NCBI RefSeq assembly: GCF_019397265.1
Contig: NZ_CP068985.1
Span: forward strand, 3,948,501 to 4,012,500
Length of the DNA: 64,000 nucleotides
Direction: 5' to 3'
Source of the DNA: Nonomuraea coxensis DSM 45129
GTDB lineage: Bacteria; Actinomycetota; Actinomycetes; Streptosporangiales; Streptosporangiaceae
Shown: positions 28,307 through 36,203 of the stretch, in pieces
Position numbering within the stretch: the first letter of the stretch is position 1
Layout of the letters: every line of letters starts with the position of its first letter
Program-made: the position numbers and the translations under genes
The notes under the pieces: model-generated
What the model was told of the DNA's origin: nothing
Seen by the model: the letters and a program-made list of their open reading frames with translations, nothing else
The model's database searches: none

Positions 28307-28640
28307 CGAGGGCCTCTTCCGCGCCGGGACCCGCGCCCGGACCCGCGCCGTGTCCTGTGTCCTGTCCCGTGCTCCGCTCCGTGTCCAGGTCGCGCGACAG
28401 CAGCGCCGCCAGCGCGTCCAGCGCCTCCTCGGCCCCGGGGCCGTCCGCCTCCAGCGTCACCGCCGTCCCCTGGACGGCCCCCAGGGACAGCACCCCCAGC
28501 ATGCTGCGCGCGGGCACCGCCTTCTCGCCGAGCCGTACCGTCACCGGCACGCCCAGGCGTGCCGCCTCCTGCACGAACAGCTTGGCGGGGCGGGCGTGCA
28601 GCCCGCTGGCCGAGGCCACGGCCACCGTTCGCTGTGCCAT
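28299..28640 (-). CDS. ptsH: Phosphocarrier protein HPr with C-terminal extension
   Basis: 113 residues, against the usual 85-90. The active-site histidine lies in ASGLHARPAKLFVQEA and the regulatory-serine region is ARSMLGVLSLGA, so both phospho-sites are conserved; whether Ser is used depends on an HPr kinase, which is rare in actinomycetes. After about residue 85 a Gly/Ala-rich tail repeats an AEEALDA element (residues about 70-76 and at the extreme end). HPr passes phosphate from Enzyme I to EIIA. It overlaps ptsI by 8 bp. Confidence 0.92.
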   Translation of the reverse strand: MAQRTVAVASASGLHARPAKLFVQEAARLGVPVTVRLGEKAVPARSMLGVLSLGAVQGTAVTLEADGPGAEEALDALAALLSRDLDTERSTGQDTGHGAGPGAGPGAEEALDA

Positions 28641-28659
28641 GACGAAAGCCTCCAGGTTG

Positions 28660-29664
28660 TCAGGGTTCGATGGTGACCTTGATGGCCGCGCCCCGGCTGA
28701 CGAGATCGATCCCGTCGAGCACGCCCGGCAGCGGCAGCCGGTGGGTGATCAGGTCGGCCACCGGCACCGCGCCCTCCGCCACCAGCCGCAGCGCGGCGGC
28801 GTTGTGGGCGGGGCTGGAGCCGTTCGCGCCGACGACGGTGAGCTCACGGTAGTGCACCAGGTTGGAGTCCAGCGCGATGACCGGGTCGTCCTTCGGCAGC
28901 CCGCCGAAGAAGCTGATCCGTCCCTGGCGGGCGGCCATCCGGACGGCCTGCTCCTGGGCCGCGCCGGACGCCGCCGCCGTGATCACGACGTCCGCGCCCC
29001 GGCCGCCGGTCAGCTTGAGCACCTGGCCGGCCGGGTCGGCGTCGATCGCGGCGTCCGGGCGCACCAGCTCCTCGGCCATCGCCAGCCGCTGCGCGTTGAC
29101 GTCCACCAGGAACACCCGGGCCGCGCCGCGGGCGCGCGCCAGCCGTACGTGCAGGCAGCCGATCGGTCCCGCGCCCATCACCACGACGTCGTCGCCCGGC
29201 CCGACGCGGGCCAGCTCCTGGCCGTTCAGCACGCAGGCCAGGGGCTCGGCGACCGACGCCTCGGCGAAGCCGACGTTCTCGGGGATGGCGTTGACGCCGT
29301 CGACCGCCAGCACCTTCGCCGGGACGATCATGTACTCGGCGAAGCCGCCGTCGTAGTGGTAGCCCATCGACTCCTGGTTGGGGCAGACCGTACGGCGGCC
29401 CCGCAGGCACTCGGGGCACGACCCGCACGGGATCGCCGCGATCACCTGCACCCGGGCGCCGCTGTCCACGACCTCCCCGGCGATCTCGTGGCCCATCACC
29501 CGGGGCGGCACGATGTGGTGGTGCCCGAACTTGTAGATCTTGGCGTCGGTGCCGCAGGTCGAGCAGTTGCGGACCCGGATCTTCAGCTCGCCCGGCCCGG
29601 CGACGGGCTCGGGAGCGTCCTCGATCCTGATGTCGCCCGGGGCGTGGAACCTGGCGACCTTCAT
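28660..29664 (-). CDS. Zinc-dependent polyol (or polyol-phosphate) dehydrogenase
   Basis: 334 residues of the medium-chain alcohol dehydrogenase family, sorbitol/galactitol-phosphate dehydrogenase branch. Catalytic zinc ligands are in NCSTCGTDAKIY and RVMGHEIAGEVVD; structural zinc Cys are in PCGSCPECLRGRRTVC; NAD(P) binding is VVMGAGPIGCLHVRLARA. It sits inside a mannitol-type PTS operon and its ATG overlaps the EIIA stop (ATGA), so it should oxidise the sugar alcohol phosphate delivered by the PTS. Mannitol-1-P to fructose-6-P and galactitol-1-P to tagatose-6-P are the two best options. Confidence 0.85.
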   Translation of the reverse strand: MKVARFHAPGDIRIEDAPEPVAGPGELKIRVRNCSTCGTDAKIYKFGHHHIVPPRVMGHEIAGEVVDSGARVQVIAAIPCGSCPECLRGRRTVCPNQESMGYHYDGGFAEYMIVPAKVLAVDGVNAIPENVGFAEASVAEPLACVLNGQELARVGPGDDVVVMGAGPIGCLHVRLARARGAARVFLVDVNAQRLAMAEELVRPDAAIDADPAGQVLKLTGGRGADVVITAAASGAAQEQAVRMAARQGRISFFGGLPKDDPVIALDSNLVHYRELTVVGANGSSPAHNAAALRLVAEGAVPVADLITHRLPLPGVLDGIDLVSRGAAIKVTIEP

Positions 29665-30089
29665 AGCGTGAGCTCCTTCATCACCTGCGCGACCTCGGTG
29701 GCCTCGCGCAGTGTCCTGGCGCGGCCGGGATCCAGCAGGATCTCGGCCAGCGCCGCCAGCAGGGGTACGTGCCCGCCCTCGCGGGCGGCTATGCCGACGC
29801 AGACGGTGACCTGTTCGCCGTCCCAGTCCACTCCGTCCGGGAAGCGGATGAAGCACAGGGCGTCGCGCAGGATGTCGTCCTTGGAGGCGTTCGTCCCGTG
29901 CGGGATGGCCACCCCCTCGCCGACGTAGGTCGAGACGGAGCGCTCGCGTTCGAGCATGGCCGCCACGTACGGCTCGGCGACCGCCCCCACCTCGACCAGC
30001 GCCCGCCCGCACCGGCGGATCGCCGCCTCGCGGTCGGGCGCGCGCTCGTGCAGCAGCACCGCGCGCGGGTCGAGCAGGTCCTCACGCAT
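29661..30089 (-). CDS. PTS EIIA component, mannitol/fructose type
   Basis: 142 residues of the EIIA-Mtl/Fru superfamily. The phosphorylated histidine is in VGEGVAIPHGTNASKDDI; the DGVDWDGEQVTVCVGIAA strand is typical. It accepts phosphate from HPr and passes it to EIIB. It overlaps the EIIB stop by 8 bp (ATGCGTGA) and the dehydrogenase start by 4 bp, so the set is tightly coupled. Confidence 0.9.
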   Translation of the reverse strand: MREDLLDPRAVLLHERAPDREAAIRRCGRALVEVGAVAEPYVAAMLERERSVSTYVGEGVAIPHGTNASKDDILRDALCFIRFPDGVDWDGEQVTVCVGIAAREGGHVPLLAALAEILLDPGRARTLREATEVAQVMKELTL

Positions 30090-30390
30090 CGACGACGCCG
30101 CCGCTCTTGATGGTGTTGACCAGCCGGGTGACGGCCGGGTCGCCGAGGAAGACCTGGAACGACACCAGCACCTTCCCCGGCGCGGCGGCGCGGGCGCGGG
30201 CGGCCAGGCCGGTGTGGCAGAGCACCACGTCGGCGTCGTCGGGGATGGAGTTGACGGGCGTGTGCTCCACGGTGACGCCGCTGTCCCTGAGCTGCTTGCG
30301 GAGCTGGGAGGCGAGCATCACGCTGCTGCCCATCCCGGCGTCGCAGGCGACGATGATCTTGTGGATGTCCTTGCTGTCGATGCCGGCCAT
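30082..30390 (-). CDS. PTS EIIB component, mannitol type
   Basis: 102 residues of the lactose/mannitol EIIB family. The phosphocysteine lies in the P-loop KIIVACDAGMGSSVMLASQL, and the fold resembles low-molecular-weight tyrosine phosphatases. It takes phosphate from EIIA and transfers it to sugar bound by EIIC. In most bacteria this domain is fused to the mannitol EIIC; here it is separate, 3 bp downstream of it. Confidence 0.9.
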   Translation of the reverse strand: MAGIDSKDIHKIIVACDAGMGSSVMLASQLRKQLRDSGVTVEHTPVNSIPDDADVVLCHTGLAARARAAAPGKVLVSFQVFLGDPAVTRLVNTIKSGGVVDA

Positions 30391-30393
30391 GGG

Positions 30394-31518
30394 TCAGGCC
30401 TCCTTGCTGGTGAGAGGTTCGGCGCCGGTCTCGGCGCCGGCGGTGCCGGGGTCGTCCTCGCCGTCCTTCTTCTCGCCCCTGCCGAAGCCCAGCAGGACGG
30501 CGGCGACGGCGAACGTCACGGCGGCGGCCACGAGGATGCCGAGGCTGGAGGCCAGCCAGCCGCCCTTGGGGGTGACCGCGAGGTAGGCGAAGATGCTGCC
30601 CGGCGACGGGGTGGCGACCAGGCCCGCCCCGGTGATCATGAAGGTGAACACGCCGGCCGCGCCGCCCAGGATGACGGCCGCGATGAGGCGCGGCTTCATG
30701 AGCACGTACGGGAAGTAGATCTCGTGGATGCCGCCGAAGAAGTGGATGATCATCGCGGCGGGCGTGCTCGGGCGCAGCGAGCGCGGGCCGAACAGCAGGT
30801 AGGCCAGCAGCAGCCCGAGCCCGGGGCCGGGGTTCGACTCCAGCATGAACAGGATCGACTTGCCGGTCTCGGCCGCCTCGGCCACGCCCAGCGGGCTGAG
30901 CACGCCGTGGTTGATGGCGTTGTTGAGGAACAGCACCTTGGCCGGCTCGATGAGCAGCGACGCGGCCGGCAGCAGGTTGCTGGTGATCAGCCACTCGACG
31001 GCCTGCCCGGCGGCGCTGGTGACGGTCTGGACGACGGGGCCGATGGCGAGGAAGCCGACCACGGCCATCGCGGCGCCCACGATGCCGGCGGAGAAGTTGT
31101 CCACCAGCATCTCGAAGCCGGCCCTGGTGCGCGCCTCGGTGAACTTGTCCACATATTTGAGGATCAAGGCGGTCAGCGGGCCGATGATCATGGCGCCCAG
31201 GAACATGGGCGCGTCGGTGCCCACCACGACGCCCATCACCGCCACCGCGCCGACGACGGCCCCGCGCTGCCCGTGCACCATCCGGCCGCCGGTGTAGGCG
31301 ATGAGGACCGGCAGCAGGGTCGAGATGATCGGGCCGACCATCTTGCCGAGGGTCTCGTTGGGCAGCCAGCCGGTCGGGATGAACAACGCGGTGATCAGGC
31401 CCCAGGCGATGAACGCCCCGATGTTCGGCATGATCATCCCGGCCAGGTGGCCGCCGATGCGCTGGATGGTGGCCTTGACGCCGGTGCCGGCGACCGGGGG
31501 TGTGTAAGTGTCGGCCAT
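30394..31518 (-). CDS. PTS EIIC permease, mannitol type
   Basis: 374 residues, about eight to ten membrane segments, for example MIMPNIGAFIAWGLITALFI and VGAVAVMGVVVGTDAPMFLG. The conserved GGIHEIYFPYVLMKPRLI and FLNNAINHGVLSPLG belong to the mannitol/2-O-mannosylglycerate EIIC family. It moves the sugar across the membrane while EIIB phosphorylates it. The C-terminus is a charged cytoplasmic tail where fused EIIB would start in other species. ATG at 31518 follows AAGGAG at good spacing. Substrate specificity cannot be settled by sequence alone. Confidence 0.9.
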   Translation of the reverse strand: MADTYTPPVAGTGVKATIQRIGGHLAGMIMPNIGAFIAWGLITALFIPTGWLPNETLGKMVGPIISTLLPVLIAYTGGRMVHGQRGAVVGAVAVMGVVVGTDAPMFLGAMIIGPLTALILKYVDKFTEARTRAGFEMLVDNFSAGIVGAAMAVVGFLAIGPVVQTVTSAAGQAVEWLITSNLLPAASLLIEPAKVLFLNNAINHGVLSPLGVAEAAETGKSILFMLESNPGPGLGLLLAYLLFGPRSLRPSTPAAMIIHFFGGIHEIYFPYVLMKPRLIAAVILGGAAGVFTFMITGAGLVATPSPGSIFAYLAVTPKGGWLASSLGILVAAAVTFAVAAVLLGFGRGEKKDGEDDPGTAGAETGAEPLTSKEA

Positions 31519-31582
31519 GGACTTGCTCCTTCGGGGGGTTGAGCAGATGTTCGGCAGCCGGTGCCCGGCCGGGGCGGCCGGG

Positions 31583-32611
31583 CTACGGCAGAGGAGCGGG
31601 TGCGTTCGTGGTGGAGGGAGTTGCGGAGGGCCGGGGGGCGGGCGGATCGGTGGGCGGGACGAACGGGACGGTGAGCGGGCACGCCGGGTCGGGCGGGCCG
31701 GCCGCCGCCACCGCCGGATCGATGTCGGCGGGCCCAGGCATGCGGCTGCCGGGCAGCCCGGCCGCCGCCGCGCCCCAGGCCAGCGCGCGGGCCAGCGCCT
31801 CCGGGCCGTGCCCGCCGGCCGCCAGGAACCCGGCCAGCATGGCGTCGCCCGCGCCGACGGAGCTGCGCGGCTCGATGGCCGGCGCCCGGCCGTACCAGAC
31901 GCCGCCGTCCTCGACGAGCACGGCACCGTCGGCGCCCAGGCTGGCGAGGACCGCCCGCGCGCCCGCCGCCCGCAGCGCCCGCGCGGCCTCCACCACGTCG
32001 CCGAGGCACGCGAGGCGCCGGCCGGTGGCCTGGCCGAGCTCCTCCAGGTTCGGCTTGACCAGGGCGGGCCCGGCGGCGAGCGCGTACGACAACGCCGGCC
32101 CGCTGGTGTCCACGGCGACCTCGATGCCCGCCTCGGCGAACCGGCGGCACAGCCGGGCGTAGACGTCGGCGGGCACCTCGGGCGGCAGGCTGCCGGAGGC
32201 GACCACCCAGTCCGCGCCCTGCCCGCCGGTGTGCGCGGCGGCGAGCACCGCCTCGGCGACGGTGTCGAGCTCGGCGGGGGACAGGGCGGTGCCCGGCTCG
32301 TTGATCTTGGTGACGGTGCCGTCGGGCTCGGCCAGCGTGACGTTGGAGCGGGTGCGCCCGGTCACCGGGACGGTCACCATGTCCAGGCCCTCGGCGGCGA
32401 GCAGGCGGACGAGCTGGCGGCCCTCGTCCCCGCCGAACGGCACCACCGCCCGCGCCGCCACCCCGTTGGCCAGCAGCGCGCGCGAGACGTTCACGCCCTT
32501 GCCGCCGGGGTCGAGGCGGGCCGCGGCGGCGCGGATCACCTCGCCCCGCCGCAGCGCGGCGACCTCGATCGTGCGGTCCAGGCTCGGGTTGAGCGTCAGC
32601 GTCAGGATCAC
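31583..32611 (-). CDS. PfkB-type sugar-phosphate kinase (FruK/LacC family)
   Basis: 342 residues. TLTLNPSLDRTIEV at the start and RLDPGGKGVNVSRAL are hallmarks of the 1-phosphofructokinase/tagatose-6-P kinase group; the catalytic SSVGAGDAMLAGFLA with its Asp is intact. The product would be a bisphosphate for aldolase cleavage. The GTG overlaps the DeoR stop (GTGA). In combination with a GatD-like dehydrogenase, tagatose-6-P may be the substrate; with fructose uptake it would be fructose-1-P. The C-terminal 45 residues are a Pro-rich extension. Confidence 0.87.
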   Translation of the reverse strand: MILTLTLNPSLDRTIEVAALRRGEVIRAAAARLDPGGKGVNVSRALLANGVAARAVVPFGGDEGRQLVRLLAAEGLDMVTVPVTGRTRSNVTLAEPDGTVTKINEPGTALSPAELDTVAEAVLAAAHTGGQGADWVVASGSLPPEVPADVYARLCRRFAEAGIEVAVDTSGPALSYALAAGPALVKPNLEELGQATGRRLACLGDVVEAARALRAAGARAVLASLGADGAVLVEDGGVWYGRAPAIEPRSSVGAGDAMLAGFLAAGGHGPEALARALAWGAAAAGLPGSRMPGPADIDPAVAAAGPPDPACPLTVPFVPPTDPPAPRPSATPSTTNAPAPLP

Positions 32612-33369
32612 GCCCGGATCACCTCCGGCCCGGCGGCGGCCACGTCGGCGGCGAGCGCGGCGTCGAGCCCGGTGTCGCTGACGACCACGTCGATCTCGGC
32701 CAGCTCGGCGAACGTGGCCAGGTAGGTGTTGGAGAACTTCGTGTGGTCGGCGAGCAGCACGCTGCGCTGCGCCGCCCGGACCATCGCCCGCTTGATCGCC
32801 GCCTCGGCCGGGTCGGGCGTGGTGAGGCCCCGCTCCGGCGAGCAGCCGTTGGTGCCCATGAAGGCGACGTCCACGTTGAGGTGCTCCAGCGGGCGCAGCG
32901 CCCAGTCGTCCACGGTGGCGAGCGTCTTGCCGCGCAGCCGCCCGCCCAGCACGATCACGTGCAGGTTGGGCCGGGCGGCGAGGGCCGTCGCCAGCGGCGG
33001 CGAGTTGACCACGACGGTCAGCTCGCGGTCGGCGGGCAGCACCTGCACCAGGCGGCCCGTGGTGGTGCCGGCGTCGATGATGACCGAGCCGTCCTCCGGC
33101 AGCTCGGCGAGCGCGGCCTTGGCGATGCGCTCCTTCTCGGCCGTCATCACCTCGTCGCGGGTGGACAGCGCCGGCTCGAAGCCGAGCCGCTCGACGGGGA
33201 TCGCGCCGCCGTGCACCCGGCGCAGCACCCCCGCCCGCTCCAGCGCGGTGAGGTCGCGGCGGATCGTCTCGGTGGTCACGTCGAGCTCGGCGGCCAGCGT
33301 CACCACGTCGACGCGGCCGGCGGCGCGCGCTCTCCGCAGGATCTCCTGCTGCCGCTCCTCGGCGTACAT
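32608..33369 (-). CDS. DeoR family transcriptional regulator of the PTS operon
   Basis: 253 residues. The N-terminal winged helix (YAEERQQEILRRARAAGRVD; LDVTTETIRRDLTALERAG) and the DeoR sensor domain (IDAGTTTGRLVQVLPADREL; LADHTKFSNTYLATFAEL) are complete. Such proteins normally repress sugar operons and release on binding a sugar phosphate, often fructose-1-P or fructose-6-P. As first gene of the PTS operon it is likely autoregulatory. The upstream 100 bp (33370-33471), which is notably AT-rich, would hold its operator, but no inverted repeat stands out. Confidence 0.88.
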   Translation of the reverse strand: MYAEERQQEILRRARAAGRVDVVTLAAELDVTTETIRRDLTALERAGVLRRVHGGAIPVERLGFEPALSTRDEVMTAEKERIAKAALAELPEDGSVIIDAGTTTGRLVQVLPADRELTVVVNSPPLATALAARPNLHVIVLGGRLRGKTLATVDDWALRPLEHLNVDVAFMGTNGCSPERGLTTPDPAEAAIKRAMVRAAQRSVLLADHTKFSNTYLATFAELAEIDVVVSDTGLDAALAADVAAAGPEVIRA

Positions 33370-33471
33370 GATGTTGATTCACCGCCGTTTCGAGTTGGTT
33401 TCCTCTGTGTTTATACCCGCTTACGTTGGAAGGTCAAGGGTGCCGGTGCGGGATCTGGTAGTTATAGGCGA

Positions 33472-34344
33472 ATGCGCATCACCTCCCTGGCCGCCGCGGT
33501 GGCGGCCGTCCCCCTCCTCGCCGCCCTCGCCCCGCCCGCCGCGGCCACGGCCGTCACCGGGCCGCCGCGCGTGCCGGCCGGGACCACGGCGGCCTGGGTG
33601 GTCTTCGACCGGCACGCGGGCAGGTTCGTCGCGGCGCGCAACGCCCACCGCAAGTACCGCTCGGCGTCGGTGGTGAAGATCCTCATCGCCATCGACTACC
33701 TGGAGCGGCGCAGGAGCGTGCCCAAGGCCGACGCCGACCTGCTCAAGATCATGCTGCGGGCCAGCGACGACGACGCCGCCTCCACGCTCTGGGACCGGGG
33801 CGGCAAGGGGCAGATCATCGTGCGCACCGCGCGCCGGCTCGGCCTCGCCGACACCACGCCGCCGCCCGCGTCCAAGCCCGGCTTCTGGGGCTACACCTCG
33901 CTCAGCGCGTACGACGTCGTCCGCACCTACCGCTACCTGCTCGACCAGGCCGACGCCCGGGTCCGCGACATCATCCTCGGCCACCTGCGCCGGGCCGCCC
34001 CGTGCGGCACCGACGGCTTCGACCAGACCTTCGGCATCCCCGACGCCGTGCCCCGCCCCTACGCCGTCAAGCAGGGCTGGTCCGGCTTCGGCACCACGGC
34101 GCCCACCCGCTGCCGCGACGCCAGGGCCCTCAGCGCGCCCGTCTCGTGGATCGCCCGGCGCGCCGGCGGCTCCGGCGTGCCCGACTACGGCCGTCCCGTG
34201 CTGCACACGACCGGCCTCGCCGGCAAGGGCGAGCGGTACGTCATGGCGGTGCTGACCGCGCACCCGGCGGGCGGCACGTGGGGCTCCTCCGTCAAGCGCA
34301 TCACCGACATCACCAGGGGCCTCTACCGCGACGCGACGTCCTGA
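33472..34344 (+). CDS. Secreted serine hydrolase, class A beta-lactamase-like
   Basis: 290 residues. A Sec signal peptide (residues 1-26, ending APPAAATA) is followed by a penicillin-binding-protein fold: the SxxK motif is in KYRSASVVKILIAI, and a candidate SDN-equivalent is in MLRASDDDAASTLW. A KTG-like motif is not clear (VLHTTGLAGKG is the nearest). It lacks the omega-loop ExxLN of real class A enzymes, so D,D-peptidase-like or esterase activity is more likely than antibiotic hydrolysis. It acts outside the cell. Divergent from the DeoR gene. Confidence 0.8.
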   Translation: MRITSLAAAVAAVPLLAALAPPAAATAVTGPPRVPAGTTAAWVVFDRHAGRFVAARNAHRKYRSASVVKILIAIDYLERRRSVPKADADLLKIMLRASDDDAASTLWDRGGKGQIIVRTARRLGLADTTPPPASKPGFWGYTSLSAYDVVRTYRYLLDQADARVRDIILGHLRRAAPCGTDGFDQTFGIPDAVPRPYAVKQGWSGFGTTAPTRCRDARALSAPVSWIARRAGGSGVPDYGRPVLHTTGLAGKGERYVMAVLTAHPAGGTWGSSVKRITDITRGLYRDATS

Positions 34345-34406
34345 CCCGGCCTCCGCCCGCGGAAAAGCGTTCGCGGGGCCCGGGGAAGGTCCGGTAGGCA
34401 TGGGGG

Positions 34407-35285
34407 ATGGCTGAGCGAAAGACCGCCCTGGACCGCGTCCTGCGGCAGGCGGGCGGACCCGGGATCCTCGACGTCCTGGCCGGGCGGCTGTCCGGGGCGG
34501 ACCTCACCACGTTGCTGCTGGAGGTCATGCGGCGCCGGGCCGGCGCGCTCACGCCCGCCGACGTGCTGCGCCGCTACGGCCACGACCGCTTCGCCGCCCC
34601 CGCCGCGGTCGCCTTCCGCGACCTGCGGCGGGCCGAGGACGCCGCGCTGTCGGCTCTCCCGCCCGCCTTCGAGCCGGTCGTGCTCTCCCCGGTCGCGCCG
34701 CTCGGCGCGTGCTCGGCCCTCGCCACCGTCGACCAGAACAAGGTCGTCTCCACGGCCAGGAACGGCGAGGTCGCCGCCGACCCCACCAACGCCCTCGCCC
34801 TGGAGGCGGCGGTGCGCCGCCGCGCCGCGGGCGGGGCCGAGCCGGTGCGGCTGGCCGCCGTGCAGCGGGTCGTCCGCGCCCAGCACGTCGAAGGGGCCGC
34901 CCGCTTCGCGCACTTCACGCTGTTCGCGCTGGTGACCGCCGGTCGCGACACCGGCGGCCTCGCCTTCGAACGGCGGCACGCCGCCGAGCACCTGGCGATC
35001 CTGCGCGAGGCGGTGCGGGCGTGCGGCGCGGGGGAGCCCGAGGCCCGGGTCACCGTCCTCGACGAACGCTTCGAGCGCGTCGCCGCGGCCCTCGGCGGCA
35101 TCCCTGACCCGGGGCGGGAGAGCGGCCGGGGCTACTACGGCGGGCTGTGCTTCAAGGTGTTCGCGGGCGGGCTGGAGGTCGGCGACGGCGGCTTCACCGA
35201 CTGGACGGCCCGGCTGCTCGGCAACCGCAAGGAACGCCTCCTCATCAGCGCCCTCGGCCTCGACCGCCTCACCCTGACCCCCTGA
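34407..35285 (+). CDS. Unknown protein, possibly class II aminoacyl-tRNA-synthetase-like
   Basis: 292 residues, not assigned to a named family with confidence. Segments recall the class II synthetase fold of HisRS/HisZ: LSPVAPLGACSALATVDQNK followed by EVAADPTNALALEAA (motif 2-like region), a central AARFAHFTLFALVTAGRDTG, GRGYYGGLCFKVFA (compare the YYTGxVFE of HisRS) and DGGFTDWTARLLGNRKERLL before a GLDRL end. No anticodon-binding domain is present, so any enzyme would be a paralog acting on another substrate or a regulator. ATG at 34407; downstream is convergent with the MmcQ/YjbR gene. Confidence 0.6.
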   Translation: MAERKTALDRVLRQAGGPGILDVLAGRLSGADLTTLLLEVMRRRAGALTPADVLRRYGHDRFAAPAAVAFRDLRRAEDAALSALPPAFEPVVLSPVAPLGACSALATVDQNKVVSTARNGEVAADPTNALALEAAVRRRAAGGAEPVRLAAVQRVVRAQHVEGAARFAHFTLFALVTAGRDTGGLAFERRHAAEHLAILREAVRACGAGEPEARVTVLDERFERVAAALGGIPDPGRESGRGYYGGLCFKVFAGGLEVGDGGFTDWTARLLGNRKERLLISALGLDRLTLTP

Positions 35286-35321
35286 CCCTCCCTCCCCGTG
35301 GCTCCGGCAGGCGGGGCGGGG

Positions 35322-35684
35322 TCAGGGGGAGGGGCGGGTGGCGGCGAGGAGTTCCTGCTCGGCGCGGACCTTCTTGGGCACGCACATGCGCCACGCGTCC
35401 AGCACCAACTCGCGCATCTCCGCCACGTCGAGCGCGGAGGTGCGCGCCACCACCCAGTGGAAGCGCAGGTCGGACTCGCGAGGCAGCAGGAACTTCGCCG
35501 GCTCCGCCGCCACCAGGGCCTCGCGCTCCTCCTTCGGGAACCCGAAGCCCATGAGCGTCTCGTCCCGCGAGAAGGCCACGTAGACGATCTTGCCTACCCG
35601 GAACTTCACGCGGTCCCTGATCAGATGCTCCGACGAGCGCGGCAGAGTGCTCGCGAACCGTCGTACGTCCTCGACTGTGAACAC
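35322..35684 (-). CDS. MmcQ/YjbR family protein
   Basis: 120 residues of the MmcQ/YjbR (DUF419) family: TVEDVRRFASTLPRSSEHL, KFRVGKIVYVAFSRDET, then FHWVVARTSALDVAEMRELVLDAW. Family members adopt a double-wing fold like the CyaY/DNA-binding type, but a DNA target has not been shown. GTG at 35684 gives the family N-terminus; the open frame extends further without similarity. 32 bp downstream of the CBS gene on the same strand. Confidence 0.85.
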   Translation of the reverse strand: MFTVEDVRRFASTLPRSSEHLIRDRVKFRVGKIVYVAFSRDETLMGFGFPKEEREALVAAEPAKFLLPRESDLRFHWVVARTSALDVAEMRELVLDAWRMCVPKKVRAEQELLAATRPSP

Positions 35685-35716
35685 GAGGTCACGGTAACCT
35701 CCGCGACCGACAGTTC

Positions 35717-36133
35717 TCAGCGGTTGCCCTCGGCGGCGGAGATGTCGGCGAGCGCCGAGTTCTGGTCGCGCTCCATCGCGAGGTCGCCGAGGCTCACGAT
35801 GCCGATCGCGCGGCCGTCCTCGACGACCGGCAGCCGGCGCACGGCGTGCGTCCGCATGAGCTGGACCGCCTGGTCGATCTCGGTGTCGGGGCCGACGGCC
35901 TCGACGGAGGAGCTGCACGCCTCGCGGACCGGCGTCTCCGGCCCCTTGTCGTCGGCCACCACCCGCACCGCGATGTCGCGGTCGGTGACGATGCCCTGGA
36001 TGCGGCCGTTCTCGTTGACGATCACCGCGCCCGCGTCGTTCTCGCGCATCAGCGCCGCCGCTTCGGACACCGGCCGCTCGGCCTCGACCGCCGCCGGGTC
36101 CCTCGTCATCACGTCTGCCACGGTCCTCGCCAT
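35717..36133 (-). CDS. CBS-domain protein
   Basis: 138 residues, two tandem CBS domains (VADVMTRDPAAVEAERPVSE ... GIVTDRDIAVRVVAD; then VDAVGPDTEIDQ-like ... RRLPVVEDGRAIGIVSLGDLA). Such stand-alone pairs bind adenosine nucleotides and dimerise into a regulatory disc; in actinomycetes they often respond to hypoxia or dormancy. A ribosome site GGAGG precedes the ATG. No partner is evident in the neighbourhood. Confidence 0.9.
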   Translation of the reverse strand: MARTVADVMTRDPAAVEAERPVSEAAALMRENDAGAVIVNENGRIQGIVTDRDIAVRVVADDKGPETPVREACSSSVEAVGPDTEIDQAVQLMRTHAVRRLPVVEDGRAIGIVSLGDLAMERDQNSALADISAAEGNR

Positions 36134-36203
36134 GGGGACCTCCTTCTGCGGATCGGATGTCAGGCCCCCCTACCCGGCGCGGGCCGGGCCTCACCCCGGC
36201 CGC

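Noticed and set aside
33472..34344. Class A beta-lactamase
   Set aside because: SxxK is present, but the omega-loop glutamate and a clear KTG are not, so antibiotic hydrolysis is not supported.
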